Of a stretch of 64,000 bases of DNA, positions 26,125 through 36,807 are shown piece after piece. Made by a program: the position numbers and the translations under genes. The stretch's first letter is position 1; every line of letters starts with the position of its first letter. The DNA lies in assembly GCA_020628095.1 (NCBI GenBank), contig JAHDFP010000003.1:62001-126000 (forward strand), given 5' to 3'. Origin of the DNA: Saprospiraceae bacterium (GTDB taxonomy: Bacteria; Bacteroidota; Bacteroidia; Chitinophagales; Saprospiraceae). Below the pieces are notes generated by a model that made no database searches, was not told the DNA's origin, and saw nothing but the letters and a program-made list of their open reading frames with translations.

Positions 26125-27387
26125 TTAGTATGTGTTAAAATAATGATTGTCACCATTCACCACACCGATGACTTTTCCAGACAGCGTCTTATTCCAAAAT
26201 GGAGAGTTCCTTGATTTAGACTGGTTGGTATCTTCGTTGAATGTCCAAGAAGCCTGCGGATCAAAAATCGTCAACTCCGCTTTTTCTCCTTCCGCAATTT
26301 GGGGTATATCTAGGCTTAATAACTTCCGTGGATTTATCGCCATGCAATTGACCATTCTATTGAGACTGATCTTATTATTATGCGTAATCAATCCAGCAAA
26401 GCTTGTTTGTAAGCCAATAGTGCCCGGTTCTGCATAGACAATTTCTTTCTTTTTGGCTTCTTCTTCCAGTGGTATATGATTAGAAGTAATAATCTGCACT
26501 TTACCATTATTTACACCCTTCGTCAAAGCCTGTCTATCATCTTCTGATCTCAGCGGCGGCGATACCTTGTAATTGCTATCGAAGGATTGCAAGGCATCAT
26601 CTGTAAGACATAGGTTAAGATAACTGACAGAGGCTGTAATATTTTTATCTATCTGAGAGGCAATTTTTTCGACACTTTCTTTAGCGGATATATTATGTAC
26701 AAGGAGTTTAGATTGGGCATATTTGGATAATAGTATATCTCTTTCCAGAGTTAGTACCTCAGAGAGGCTGGGGCTGCCTTTCAGACCTAATTGGGTACTA
26801 ATGATTCCTTCGTGTATATTGTTACCGTTAGAGGTGCTAGGGTCATTGGGATTGTGCATAATCACAGATTCGTCACCTTTGGCATATTGGAGTGCCCTGA
26901 GCAGTAATCCGTTAGATGTAATGTTAGCCGTGCCATCAGAATATGCTATGGCTCCATGTTTTTTCAGATCCATCATTTCTGTCAACTCTTTGCCAGCACA
27001 ATCTTTGGAGATGGATGCGATAGGATAGTAATCTACAAGATGGTCTTCAGTCTCATTCAGCACAAATCTGATCGATGACTTGTTATCTATGATAGGGTCC
27101 GTATTAGGGAAAATGGCTAATCCTGTGTATCCTCCTGCCGCAGCTGTAGAGGACAATGACTCTAATGTTTCTCTGTGTTCGTATCCAGGCTCCCCAGATA
27201 CAGCTCCTATGTCGAGCCATCCTATGGATACATGGAGATTTTTGCTGTTTATACTTTTGGCTTTGGGTGATGATATCTTAGAGGCTATCTTTTTGATGAT
27301 ACCATCTTCTATGAGTATATCTTTTTTGGAATTATGATACTTAGATTGGGGCGCTATGATGTTTGCATTTTTTATAAGTATCAACAT
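26125..27387 (-). CDS. Dihydroorotase-like protein lacking the metal-binding HxH motif
   Basis: A 420-residue amidohydrolase of the PyrC/allantoinase type. In active enzymes a DxHxHxREPG motif binds zinc; here the segment reads WLDIGAVSGEPGYEHRE, with Gly61 and Val63 in place of the two histidines. The later TDHAPH motif is also changed (SNHIPLEEEAKKKE). The protein is therefore probably a non-catalytic PyrX-like homologue, though it could stabilise another protein. It sits between the BatA-type and DUF4159 genes. Overall fold assignment is secure; lack of activity is inference from residues. Confidence 0.9.
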   Translation of the reverse strand: MLILIKNANIIAPQSKYHNSKKDILIEDGIIKKIASKISSPKAKSINSKNLHVSIGWLDIGAVSGEPGYEHRETLESLSSTAAAGGYTGLAIFPNTDPIIDNKSSIRFVLNETEDHLVDYYPIASISKDCAGKELTEMMDLKKHGAIAYSDGTANITSNGLLLRALQYAKGDESVIMHNPNDPSTSNGNNIHEGIISTQLGLKGSPSLSEVLTLERDILLSKYAQSKLLVHNISAKESVEKIASQIDKNITASVSYLNLCLTDDALQSFDSNYKVSPPLRSEDDRQALTKGVNNGKVQIITSNHIPLEEEAKKKEIVYAEPGTIGLQTSFAGLITHNNKISLNRMVNCMAINPRKLLSLDIPQIAEGEKAELTIFDPQASWTFNEDTNQSKSRNSPFWNKTLSGKVIGVVNGDNHYFNTY

Positions 27388-27400
27388 AACTATGATGAGA

Positions 27401-29419
27401 TTATATTTTCCAAAATCTAAGCAACAGAGTTTCTATAGCCAAAAATATCAAAGCCAAGATAAGACACCACTTCCAAAATCTAATGCCTTGATCTTTTTCT
27501 TTTATAATAGTGCCGAGGTCGGCATTGGCTATGTTATTAATGACGTTAGCATTAGAGCCGTATTTGTCGGTTAATTCGTCGATGCTCATGTAGTCTAGAT
27601 TAGACTCAATACGATCATAGTTGAACGCCAATCCTTTGACCAGATTATCTTCTAAATTAAGATTATAGAATCCTGCTTCCTTGATCATATTATTAAAATC
27701 AATCAGTGTGCTATTACCAAGATTAGTCTGGCCTGGAATAAATTCTTCTTCACCTTTTATTTTGTAGATGATCTCATTAGACTCAGATGTATTAGCTACG
27801 TCGATGTAGTTGTCTCTTCCTATGATGATACTGATCTTATCATTTTGTGTGGCAGAAAAGGCGAGTTTGTATAACATGGGTACGAATATCTCCGCATTGA
27901 TAACAAGATCACTGTATTCCTTATCCATAGGACTCGCACAGACATATAGCTTGCCTTTTTCTCTATTATACTTAGATAGAAAATTGCTGCCGTTACGGTA
28001 GGTTAGTAGTGATTCTGCACCGCTGGCACTATAGCTCGTCATCTTATAATGTCCGGAGGTCGAGGGCAGCTTGAGGTTGCTACCTGTGGAAGTATAAACA
28101 TTCTCGAAGACGAACTCTGATGTGTTGATTTTGTGTACGACAGATTCTTCTTCTATCCATTGTTCTATTTTATTCGCATTGAGCGCACTTAAGAATCTAT
28201 TGAATGATTCTATGTTGACATTTCTACCTGGAAAGACGAGAAGGTTGCCGCCATTATTGACATAAGACTTAAGAGAGCTACTTAGTCCTGTGGATATCTC
28301 GCTTAGGTCGGATAGGATAATTAGATCGTTATCTTTCAGCTTGTCATATTGGATATTAGATTGTTCTTCGTTACGGAGCTGGAACTGGTTCAGTCCTTGA
28401 AACAATGCCGTCAGATAGCGATTGGATCTATTATTATAGATGGATAATACATTGATTTTGGACTTGATATTAAAATTGATATAGTAGCTATCGTCAAACT
28501 GGATAGGGTAGTCGTCTATATTTATTTCCATCTCTTGCCATCCAGACTCTGTGATGAGGATATTTATCGTATCTATCTTGCTGCTATTGGCTGGTATATC
28601 GAGTGTTCCTTCTGGTCTGTTTTGTCCATTGTGCCTTACACTGACGCGGATACCTTCTTTATTTTCGGAGGAGTGATTTTGTACTTTTAAGAAAAGCTTA
28701 TTGGACTGATTGATAGAAGGCACCACTGACTCAAACCATGCGCTATCTATAGAAACATTCCCTTCTTTAATCGATTGCATAGGGATGAGGTTGACTTCCA
28801 TCGTGGAATCTTGCTCTATCTCAAAGTCCGTTATGGACTTTTGAAAATCAGAAAGATAATATATGATATGATTACCATCAGCTGGTGCGGTTTGCTTTTG
28901 GCTATTGAGCACCAAAGATAACATATTGACCTCTGGGGAGAGGTCTATTTCTTCTAGAGCCGCCAGCGTATTTTCCTTACTAATCCATCTTTGCTCTGCG
29001 CCAGTCAGGTTATGTGTTAGTATCTGAAACTGGTCGGTTTCTTTATAGGCATTGATAATATCTTCGACCTTTTTCTTGGACTTGTCCAGTAAGGGGACAT
29101 CCTCACTACTTGCCATCATACTGTAAGAATTATCGACAAAGAGGCTAACATAGTTTTTGCCTGATTTGACAGAATCATCCTTAGCGATAAATGGCTGCGC
29201 AAAGGCGAATACAAGAAATGCAAAGGCCAATAATCGAGATAAGAGCACCAAGAGATTTCTGACTTTATTTCTCGTGGCTTTTTCCTCTTTGATTTCTTTG
29301 AGCAGTCTTACATTAGTAAAGTAGACTTTCTTGAATCTTCTGAAATGGAAAAGGTGAATAATGATAGGAATAGCTAATGCTAATAGCCCCCAGAGTATTT
29401 GCGGATATACGAATGCCAT
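27401..29419 (-). CDS. BatA-type membrane protein with von Willebrand A domain
   Basis: A 672-residue protein. The N-terminus (FVYPQILWGLLALAIPIIIHLFHFRRFKKVYFTNVRLLKEI) is the BatA/aerotolerance N-terminal domain; a second helix lies at 55-75. A VWA-like domain follows with FVDNSYSM as a MIDAS-type motif. The middle is beta-rich, and a C-terminal helix (about 648-670) anchors it. It leads an operon with the dihydroorotase-like and DUF4159 genes. A role in envelope protein-complex assembly is usually proposed, without proof. Confidence 0.9.
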   Translation of the reverse strand: MAFVYPQILWGLLALAIPIIIHLFHFRRFKKVYFTNVRLLKEIKEEKATRNKVRNLLVLLSRLLAFAFLVFAFAQPFIAKDDSVKSGKNYVSLFVDNSYSMMASSEDVPLLDKSKKKVEDIINAYKETDQFQILTHNLTGAEQRWISKENTLAALEEIDLSPEVNMLSLVLNSQKQTAPADGNHIIYYLSDFQKSITDFEIEQDSTMEVNLIPMQSIKEGNVSIDSAWFESVVPSINQSNKLFLKVQNHSSENKEGIRVSVRHNGQNRPEGTLDIPANSSKIDTINILITESGWQEMEINIDDYPIQFDDSYYINFNIKSKINVLSIYNNRSNRYLTALFQGLNQFQLRNEEQSNIQYDKLKDNDLIILSDLSEISTGLSSSLKSYVNNGGNLLVFPGRNVNIESFNRFLSALNANKIEQWIEEESVVHKINTSEFVFENVYTSTGSNLKLPSTSGHYKMTSYSASGAESLLTYRNGSNFLSKYNREKGKLYVCASPMDKEYSDLVINAEIFVPMLYKLAFSATQNDKISIIIGRDNYIDVANTSESNEIIYKIKGEEEFIPGQTNLGNSTLIDFNNMIKEAGFYNLNLEDNLVKGLAFNYDRIESNLDYMSIDELTDKYGSNANVINNIANADLGTIIKEKDQGIRFWKWCLILALIFLAIETLLLRFWKI

Positions 29420-29506
29420 ACGGGGCGTAAAATTAAAAAATCATCAGTCAAGATGCTCTTAAATCCTTGTTATTGTCCAGTATGATGAGTAATAAAGCCC
29501 GACTTA

Positions 29507-29809
29507 TTAATTGTTGTGCAATGTAGAGGATGTTTTCCAGTATTTTCTTCCATCTATTGTCCGAGCCAGCATTTTATGACCTATCAGAAAACGCCTGAGA
29601 GAAGCCGAATCTTCAAAGCTGTGATGTTCGTCCAGGATGGTATTTACTTCTTTTTCGGAATATGTCCTTTCGGTATCAAATTGCTCCGATAAATACTCTA
29701 TCATGAGGCTTTGTAGTTTCTTTTGCCTCTTACCAGGCATCAACTGAAATCTTCCATCCTGACCTTGATAATTTCTGAGTGGGCTGTATTTTTCGATTAA
29801 TGACCTCAT
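29507..29809 (-). CDS. DUF2087 family protein
   Basis: A 100-residue protein fitting DUF2087: LMPGKRQKKLQSLMIEYL, FDTERTYSEKEVNTILDEHH, FEDSASLRRFLIGHKML and RTIDGRKYWK. The domain is a small winged-helix-like fold often found fused to HTH or acetyltransferase domains; here it stands alone. Function unknown. It ends 87 bases upstream of the BatA gene start and follows pntB by 30 bases. Confidence 0.88.
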   Translation of the reverse strand: MRSLIEKYSPLRNYQGQDGRFQLMPGKRQKKLQSLMIEYLSEQFDTERTYSEKEVNTILDEHHSFEDSASLRRFLIGHKMLARTIDGRKYWKTSSTLHNN

Positions 29810-29839
29810 ATTTTGATTCTACTCTTGTTGCTTATCAAA

Positions 29840-31228
29840 TTAAAGATAATTATTGATTTTCACCACACTATCCTTGGCGTCACCATAGAGCATATTAGTG
29901 TTTTCTTTGAAAAATAATGGATTTTGCACGCCAGCATACCCTGTCGCCATGGATCGTTTCATAACAATAACATTTTTGGCTTTCCAGACTTCTATTACAG
30001 GCATCCCATATATAGGACTCGCGGGATCATCTTGAGCACCAGGATTGACGATGTCATTAGCTCCTATCACTAAGACCACATCAGTTTCTGGCATATCATC
30101 ATTGATTTCCTCCATCTCCAGTACGATATCATAAGGTACATTGGCTTCGGCTAGTAATACATTCATGTGTCCTGGAAGGCGACCAGCGACTGGATGTATA
30201 CCAAATCTTACTTCTTTTCCCTGCTTTCTGAGATGCTCGACCATCTGGTAGATAGGGAACTGGGCTTTGGCAACAGCCATACCATATCCCGGTACGATAA
30301 CGATGGATTGCGCTTGATCCAGCAAACTTGCAACTTCTTCGTGATTGAGGGCTGTCACTTCTCCTGAGATTTCTTTTCCACTACCCGTCGGCGTCGAACC
30401 AAATCCTCCAAATATCACCGACCAAAAAGACCTATTCATGGCTTCGCACATAATGATAGAGAGTATGGCGCCCGAGCTTCCGACTAGTGCACCGGTAACA
30501 ATCAGTAGATCATTACCGAGCATAAATCCAGCCGCAGCAGCAGCCCAGCCAGAATAAGAGTTGAGCATGGATACTACGACAGGCATATCTGCGCCTCCGA
30601 TGGCCATGACCAGCATAATGCCTATAAAAGAAGCTATGGCGGTCATAATATAGATATATATCATCCCGTCTGTCCCAGAGGCTTTGGCGAACATTACGCC
30701 GAGCACGATACAGATAATGACAAGAAGAATATTGACCAAATGACGACCTGGATATAATAAAGGTTTGCTTCTTATTTTTCCATCTAGTTTCCCCCAGGCC
30801 ACTATAGAACCCGTAAACGTAATCGCCCCGATGAATACTCCGATAAATATCTCTACAAGATGAATGGTGTGACTTGCGCCTGTCAAGGCTTGTGTATCTG
30901 GATCTAAATAAGACCCAAAACCAACCAACACAGCAGCTAGTCCTACAAAGCTGTGCAGGATGGCAACCAACTGCGGCATAGAGGTCATCTCTACTTTACG
31001 AGCAACAAGAATACCTATGACCGATGCAACAGCAATGGCTGCAATGATATAAATATGCCCCTCGACACCTTGACCTAATATGGTGGATACCATGGCGATA
31101 ATCATACCGACTATACCGAAGAAAACACCGCGCTTGGCAGATTCCTGAGATGATAGTCCGCCCAAACTAAGTATAAAAAGAATACTTGCAAATAGGTATG
31201 AGGCAAGTTGTATTTGGCTTGAAATCAT
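29840..31228 (-). CDS. pntB: NAD(P) transhydrogenase subunit beta
   Basis: A 462-residue membrane protein: about nine helices, then the soluble NADP(H)-binding domain III (from about 285) with [53 protein letters not shown] and [17 protein letters not shown]. With PntA it couples hydride transfer between NADH and NADP+ to proton flow. It begins 3 bases after pntA. Confidence 0.98.
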   Translation of the reverse strand: MISSQIQLASYLFASILFILSLGGLSSQESAKRGVFFGIVGMIIAMVSTILGQGVEGHIYIIAAIAVASVIGILVARKVEMTSMPQLVAILHSFVGLAAVLVGFGSYLDPDTQALTGASHTIHLVEIFIGVFIGAITFTGSIVAWGKLDGKIRSKPLLYPGRHLVNILLVIICIVLGVMFAKASGTDGMIYIYIMTAIASFIGIMLVMAIGGADMPVVVSMLNSYSGWAAAAAGFMLGNDLLIVTGALVGSSGAILSIIMCEAMNRSFWSVIFGGFGSTPTGSGKEISGEVTALNHEEVASLLDQAQSIVIVPGYGMAVAKAQFPIYQMVEHLRKQGKEVRFGIHPVAGRLPGHMNVLLAEANVPYDIVLEMEEINDDMPETDVVLVIGANDIVNPGAQDDPASPIYGMPVIEVWKAKNVIVMKRSMATGYAGVQNPLFFKENTNMLYGDAKDSVVKINNYL

Positions 31229-31231
31229 AAT

Positions 31232-32773
31232 TTACTTTCTAAACATTTTCAGCATACGATGTGTAACAACAAATCCTCCCACGATATTAATACTCGCCAC
31301 AAGAATCGCTACGAATGCCAAAATGGTTATGGGATCAGAAATACTCTGCGTCGTCAGTAATAATCCTCCTATTACAATAATGCCGCTTATCGCATTGGTC
31401 ACTGCCATCAGAGGGGTATGTAGTGCATGGCTAACATTCCAGATTACTTGCCACCCTATAAATACGGACAGGACAAAAACTGTCAGATGTTGCATAAAAT
31501 CAGAAGGGGCAACCATGCCTAAGAGATAGAGCAATCCACCGACTATAGCCAATGTTATGATTGTCTTAGTGGTTCTTTTTTTGGATAAAGTGGCTTCGTC
31601 TGGGGGTGGAGCGATTTCTATATCTGCCTTGGATTTTGGTTTCTGAGGACTTACAGGCAAAGGTGCTGGTGGCCAATTGACTTTTCCATTATAAGTAACC
31701 ATGGCACGGGATATGACATCATCCTCCATGTCTATTCTAAAGTTCTCCGCTTTACCCATATCATCCAGCAAGTGACATAGATTGTTCCCATATAACTGGC
31801 TGGCCTGAGCGGGTAATTGGCTAACCTTGCCTATAATCGTGACGCCGTTATCTGTAGTGTATATTTCGCCAGACTTGGTAAGCTGGCAATTTCCTCCAGT
31901 CGGTGCAGCCAGATCGACGATGACGGACCCTGGTTTCATCAGGTCTACATGATAGTCCATCCATAGGACGGGTGCTTTTCGACCCGGTATCTGCGCTGTC
32001 GTGATGACGATGTCTATGTCTTTGGCTTCTTGGCGGAATAATTCCATCTCGGCATCTATAAAGGCCTGGCTCATGACCTTAGAATAACCAGAATCCGTAG
32101 AACCATCTTCGTCTATGTTGACAGTAAGAAAACTCGCACCCATACTTTCGATCTGCTCTGAGACTTCTTTTCTTGTATCGAATGCTCTCACTATAGCACC
32201 TAAAGATTTGGCTGTGCCGATTGCTGCGAGTCCAGCCACACCTGCCCCGATGACTAGCACTTTAGCTGGATCGACTTTTCCAGCGGCTGTTATCTGACCA
32301 TTGAGAAATCTGCCAAAGTGATGAGCGGCTTCTACTACAGACCTATAGCCTGCAATGTTAGCCATAGAAGAAAGAACATCCATTTTTTGTGCCCTCGATA
32401 TACGGGGGATCGCATCCATAGCGATAGCGTTGACGCCTTTCGCTGAGAGCTTAGATAGCAGTTCTCCGTTTTGACCTGGTGATAGATAACTGAGCATAAC
32501 CTGATCCTTTTGTAAGAGGTTAATTTCTGCATCGGTGACGGCTCTTACTTTCAAGATGATGTCAGAGGATTGGTACAGTTCTGCACTGGTTGCTATTATG
32601 GATGCACCAGCTTGCTCGTACTCCGTATCACTGATGTTAGCACGCTGACCAGCGCCAGTTTCTATTTGTACATCAAAGCCTTGTTTGAGTAGTCTTTTGA
32701 CAGTTTTGGGAGTGGCGCCTACACGGGATTCTTCTTCATTGACCTCTTTAGGAATTCCTACTTTCATATTCAT
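31232..32773 (-). CDS. pntA: NAD(P) transhydrogenase subunit alpha
   Basis: A 513-residue single-chain alpha subunit (E. coli type, not split into alpha1/alpha2). The NAD-binding domain I contains [26 protein letters not shown] and the RQEA-containing loop; residues from about 400 hold four membrane helices with [18 protein letters not shown]. It starts with [17 protein letters not shown] as in other alpha subunits. It forms an operon with pntB and is divergent from the NlpC/P60 gene, with 75 bases between them. Confidence 0.98.
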   Translation of the reverse strand: MNMKVGIPKEVNEEESRVGATPKTVKRLLKQGFDVQIETGAGQRANISDTEYEQAGASIIATSAELYQSSDIILKVRAVTDAEINLLQKDQVMLSYLSPGQNGELLSKLSAKGVNAIAMDAIPRISRAQKMDVLSSMANIAGYRSVVEAAHHFGRFLNGQITAAGKVDPAKVLVIGAGVAGLAAIGTAKSLGAIVRAFDTRKEVSEQIESMGASFLTVNIDEDGSTDSGYSKVMSQAFIDAEMELFRQEAKDIDIVITTAQIPGRKAPVLWMDYHVDLMKPGSVIVDLAAPTGGNCQLTKSGEIYTTDNGVTIIGKVSQLPAQASQLYGNNLCHLLDDMGKAENFRIDMEDDVISRAMVTYNGKVNWPPAPLPVSPQKPKSKADIEIAPPPDEATLSKKRTTKTIITLAIVGGLLYLLGMVAPSDFMQHLTVFVLSVFIGWQVIWNVSHALHTPLMAVTNAISGIIVIGGLLLTTQSISDPITILAFVAILVASINIVGGFVVTHRMLKMFRK

Positions 32774-32848
32774 AATTATACAAATATTATATTAAAAGAG
32801 ATGCACATATATGTTGTATTCTAGGCTATAAAGTGAAAACTTTATAAG

Positions 32849-33349
32849 ATGATATTCTTTATAAGTCAATCATACAAAAGCAATGGAATACTTAATCTTT
32901 CTTTAAGTATTCTCATGTTAATAGTTAGCGGATGCAAAAGCACAGAAAACGGAATCAGCCTCTTGCAAAGCAAAGAGGACAAAGTGGTCTCATTGGCTAA
33001 TAATCTGCTTGGGTCTAAATATAAATATGGGGGAGAGTCTCCTAAGGGTTTTGATTGTTCTGGGTTGACTTACTATGTCTATGATGAAGTAGTGGATATG
33101 CAATTACCGCGTCGATCCAGAGACCAATATGATATCGGAAAAAAGATCAAATACAAGAATGCCGAAGCTGGAGACCTCATATTTTTTAAAGAAAAAAAAC
33201 GAATATATCACGTCGGTATTGTCGTATCTAATGATGCAGATGGTATTACCATGATACACTCCACTCAGTCCAATGGCGTCAACGTGACTAATGTGGATCA
33301 ATCATCCTACTGGAGTAAACGCGTCGCAGGCGTCAAACGAATTTTATAG
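32849..33349 (+). CDS. NlpC/P60 cell-wall peptidase, lipoprotein
   Basis: A 166-residue protein with a signal sequence ending in the lipobox IVSGC (Cys29). The NlpC/P60 domain (about 43-166) has catalytic Cys70 in KGFDCSGL, His121 in IYHVGIV and the third polar residue His137 in MIHSTQS. Such enzymes cut the gamma-D-Glu to diamino acid bond in murein peptides. Length and motifs fit Spr/MepS-like lipoproteins. It is monocistronic by appearance. Confidence 0.94.
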   Translation: MIFFISQSYKSNGILNLSLSILMLIVSGCKSTENGISLLQSKEDKVVSLANNLLGSKYKYGGESPKGFDCSGLTYYVYDEVVDMQLPRRSRDQYDIGKKIKYKNAEAGDLIFFKEKKRIYHVGIVVSNDADGITMIHSTQSNGVNVTNVDQSSYWSKRVAGVKRIL

Positions 33350-33375
33350 ATTAAGACCTTATAAAAACTTTCTTT

Positions 33376-34263
33376 TTATTCGACTATAATATGCTGTACG
33401 GATGATACAGCAGCGACATTAAATGCTCCCAAGACCTCATCGTCACCATTGACATGCTCGATGTTGCCGACTGTATTATATAGTGGTTCAGCGAATATGC
33501 CATTGAGACTATTAATGAGTTGATCTCTGAGTGTCTCCATATAATTAAATGTCGGGATAGACATAGAGTGGACCTCTACATAAATCGTATCCTGCACTTC
33601 CCACGGCTCAAATAAAAGGTCATCAGTCAGTGGATTAATGGCTTCTCTTATCGGAGTAATGAAAATAAAACCATCAACCATGCTGCCACCATCAAAGCCT
33701 GCATCATAGGCAATGTTAATCTCTGCTGGACGGTTAAGATATTGGTCGTTTTTCCAGGTTTTGATCCAGTAGGTATCTCCCAGACCGATAAAGTCACGGC
33801 TCATCAGCTCGCAGTAATAGCCATCATCACCGAATAATTCGTTTTCCCTATACTCTTGCCTAATACTATCTATTGGAGGGACTCTATTCATAACCGTCGT
33901 GGACGTATACTCATCTGATTCTACCTTTATAGATAAGGTAAATGTATCACCTACTGCACCGATGGGATTCGCGACATCTTGGTAATGATAACTTCCACTT
34001 TCTTCTTCTGTAAAGGCGTAGGTTTTTCCTTGAGAAATGTTGGTCAATTCTACGACGGCATTGCTAACTCTTTCTGTAAATGTGTTCTGTAGATAATTTT
34101 GACTACGAGAAAGAATAATTATTTGGTCTTGGTCTGTCATATTATTAAGCCATGCATCCACAACTAGCTGTGGCGGTGCCTCTGCAAGTTCTACATCTAT
34201 GGGGTCTTCGCAAGCCGTAACCACGATTACTAAACCGAGTAAAAATATATTTAGCTTTTTCAT
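33376..34263 (-). CDS. DUF4249 lipoprotein
   Basis: A 295-residue lipoprotein (lipobox VVTAC, Cys18) with the DUF4249 beginning CEDPIDVELAEAPPQLVVDAWL, which usually pairs with a TonB-dependent receptor. It lies 37 bases downstream of such a receptor gene, in the same direction. By analogy it may be the surface-exposed partner of the receptor; the ligand is unknown. Confidence 0.9.
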   Translation of the reverse strand: MKKLNIFLLGLVIVVTACEDPIDVELAEAPPQLVVDAWLNNMTDQDQIIILSRSQNYLQNTFTERVSNAVVELTNISQGKTYAFTEEESGSYHYQDVANPIGAVGDTFTLSIKVESDEYTSTTVMNRVPPIDSIRQEYRENELFGDDGYYCELMSRDFIGLGDTYWIKTWKNDQYLNRPAEINIAYDAGFDGGSMVDGFIFITPIREAINPLTDDLLFEPWEVQDTIYVEVHSMSIPTFNYMETLRDQLINSLNGIFAEPLYNTVGNIEHVNGDDEVLGAFNVAAVSSVQHIIVE

Positions 34264-34300
34264 TTATCTTTTTTTAGAATGGATAGTTACAATAATTGTC

Positions 34301-36673
34301 TTAGTTGAATTTGAAGTTGTAAGATACTGATGGAATGAAGCTACCTATGACACTGAGCTTGATCGCTTCGGTATTGATAGGTTGCGAAGTGGAAGGACGT
34401 TCGCTTCCCTCGGGTCTGAAGAAAATTGCAAAAGGGTTTCTTCTATTGTAAAGGTTATATACTGAGAAGACCCACTCGCCATACCATTTTTTATCTGGTT
34501 TTTCTTTGCCTTTCAGTATTGCACCTATGTCTAATCTATGATATGCGGGTACACGCACGTTATTTCGGGTGTCAAAGGAGTTGTGCGGTACAACATATCC
34601 CTGTTGCTCGTATCTGGATGTAGGGAAGGTAATAGGCGTCCCTGTAATATAGGTAAAGGTAGAGCTAAGACTCCATCTCTTTCCAATATCATAAAAGGCA
34701 GAAACACTAAGATTATGAGTTTGGTCAAATCTCGATGGATACCAGTCGCTAGCATTGATGCCTTCTATTTTTCTTTCTGTACGAGCGAGGGTATAACTCA
34801 GCCATCCTGTGAGTTTCCCTTTTTTCTTCTCTGTCAATATCTCTAATCCATAGGCTCTCCCTTCTCCTTCTATTAATTCAGCTTCTATAAATTCGTTAAG
34901 TATAAGTTCTGCGCCATCTACATAATCTACTATGCGGTCTAATTTTTTATAATATACCTCTGTAGAAATTTCGATAGAGTTGTCATTAAGATTCTTGAAA
35001 TAACCCAAGGCTACCTGATCAGCGATCTGAGGTCTTATATTGTTAGTTGCAGGAGTCCATACGTCTACGGGTGTACTAGCGGTTGTGTTACTAACCAGTT
35101 GTATATATTGAGCCATTCTGTTATAACTCAGTTTCAAAGAGCTTGAAGGGTTGAGCTGATATTTGAGGGCAAATCTAGGTTCTAAGTTATTATAAGTCTG
35201 AATAGATTCCCACTGGTCAAAAGATTGGCTTCCTGTCAATACTTTTGCATCACCAGCCGTTTCTGGCTCATCGTAGAAGTAGGCATTTCCTTTTCCTGTG
35301 AAATTGAAAAAAGACCATCTCAGTCCATAGTTTAACTTAAGTCTCGGTGTTACATCCTGTTCGTTTTCGACGAATATTCCACTCTCAATAGCATAACGGA
35401 ACGGCAGCGAAATATCATTAATCTCACCCTCACTGACACCGACAGCGTTGCTTGGTTCAAATTTGTAGATGATGGCTTGTCCACCAAACTTGATTAAGTT
35501 TTTTGGATTAAGGAAAAAGGTGAATTCTGGTTTAGCACTATAATTGACGACACTAGCATTCCAATCGAATCTGTTGATAGTATCATCCCCAAATTGAATT
35601 TTGTAATCATAATCACTGAAGTATAGCGTCAGATTAGAAAACAAGCGCTCACTGAAAAGGTGATTCCATCTAAATGATACCGTCGAGTTACCCCAGCTAA
35701 ATCCAGCCTGTGCTCCAAAAACGAAATTGTCACGACCGAAATAAGAAGATAAAAATAATCTGTCCTTGCTACTGATTTTATAATTCGTTTTGAATGTCAG
35801 ATCATAAAAATTAAGACCTGAGTCTCTTTGTTCTTCAGGCAAAAAAGGTTTGGAAAGAATGTCAATATAAGATCGTCTACCAGCGAGGATAAAGGAGGCT
35901 TTGTCTTTGACAATAGGAGCTTCTATAGATAATCTACTGAATATGGCGCCGATGCCGCCATTGATGGTTAGTTTTTTATTGTTGCCTTCTTTCATCCTGA
36001 CGTCAAGGATGGACGATAATCGTCCGCCATACCTCGCGGGAATACCACCTTTATAAAGTTTTACATCTTTGACAGCATCGGGGTTGAATACTGAGAAAAA
36101 ACCAAATAAGTGAGAAGAGTTAAATATTGGCGCTTCGTCTAGAAGTATAAGATTCTGATCTATGCTGCCACCTCTTACATTGAATCCCGAGGCACCCTCT
36201 CCTACAGATGTGACACCAGGTAATAGTTGTAAGCTCCTTATGATTTCTATTTCGCCCAGTAGAGCAGGCATTTTTTTGATAACGCCTATATCGAGCTTGT
36301 TGACGCTCATCTCTATGTTAGTGACTTTTTCGTCTTCAGCTTCTGCAGTGATGACGACTTCTTCTACCTCGATGGATTCTTCTGAGAGCTCGACGTCGAT
36401 GGACTGTGACGCCGATATGGTTACCGATCTGACGACGGTATTATATCCCAGATATGAGTATTCTATGTTATAACTGCCAGCTTCTAGTTTTATTGCATAA
36501 TAGCCATATTCGTTAGTGGTTGTGCCTAGGCCGAGTTCTGTGACGTAGACCGTTGCGCCTATAAGGGTCTCACCATTTTGGCTATCCTTGATGTAGCCGT
36601 TGACGGTTGTTTTTTCTTGAGCAAGTAACGATATGCTAAGGCATAGCGGTAGGATTGTCCAGATTACTTTCAT
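34301..36673 (-). CDS. TonB-dependent receptor with N-terminal carboxypeptidase-regulatory-like domain
   Basis: A 790-residue outer-membrane protein. After the signal peptide (about 1-18) comes a CarboxypepD_reg-like domain (VNGYIKDSQNGETLIGATVYV), a plug domain (LLPGVTSVGEGASGFNVRGGSIDQNLILLDEAPIFN) and a beta-barrel ending in SYNFKFN with a terminal aromatic residue. Together with the DUF4249 lipoprotein it forms a nutrient- or peptide-uptake pair at the outer membrane. Ligand not predictable; no sigma/anti-sigma pair is directly adjacent. Confidence 0.95.
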   Translation of the reverse strand: MKVIWTILPLCLSISLLAQEKTTVNGYIKDSQNGETLIGATVYVTELGLGTTTNEYGYYAIKLEAGSYNIEYSYLGYNTVVRSVTISASQSIDVELSEESIEVEEVVITAEAEDEKVTNIEMSVNKLDIGVIKKMPALLGEIEIIRSLQLLPGVTSVGEGASGFNVRGGSIDQNLILLDEAPIFNSSHLFGFFSVFNPDAVKDVKLYKGGIPARYGGRLSSILDVRMKEGNNKKLTINGGIGAIFSRLSIEAPIVKDKASFILAGRRSYIDILSKPFLPEEQRDSGLNFYDLTFKTNYKISSKDRLFLSSYFGRDNFVFGAQAGFSWGNSTVSFRWNHLFSERLFSNLTLYFSDYDYKIQFGDDTINRFDWNASVVNYSAKPEFTFFLNPKNLIKFGGQAIIYKFEPSNAVGVSEGEINDISLPFRYAIESGIFVENEQDVTPRLKLNYGLRWSFFNFTGKGNAYFYDEPETAGDAKVLTGSQSFDQWESIQTYNNLEPRFALKYQLNPSSSLKLSYNRMAQYIQLVSNTTASTPVDVWTPATNNIRPQIADQVALGYFKNLNDNSIEISTEVYYKKLDRIVDYVDGAELILNEFIEAELIEGEGRAYGLEILTEKKKGKLTGWLSYTLARTERKIEGINASDWYPSRFDQTHNLSVSAFYDIGKRWSLSSTFTYITGTPITFPTSRYEQQGYVVPHNSFDTRNNVRVPAYHRLDIGAILKGKEKPDKKWYGEWVFSVYNLYNRRNPFAIFFRPEGSERPSTSQPINTEAIKLSVIGSFIPSVSYNFKFN

Positions 36674-36807
36674 ACAATGAATGATTAAGTCTAATAAAAC
36701 CCAAAGGGGGCTTTTTGTTCATTGCAAAAGTACTTCTTGTAGAAGCCGAGTTTAAATTTTTTCTGTTATCTAAAACTTAAATTCGACCAGAGGTCAATTA
36801 AACCTTA

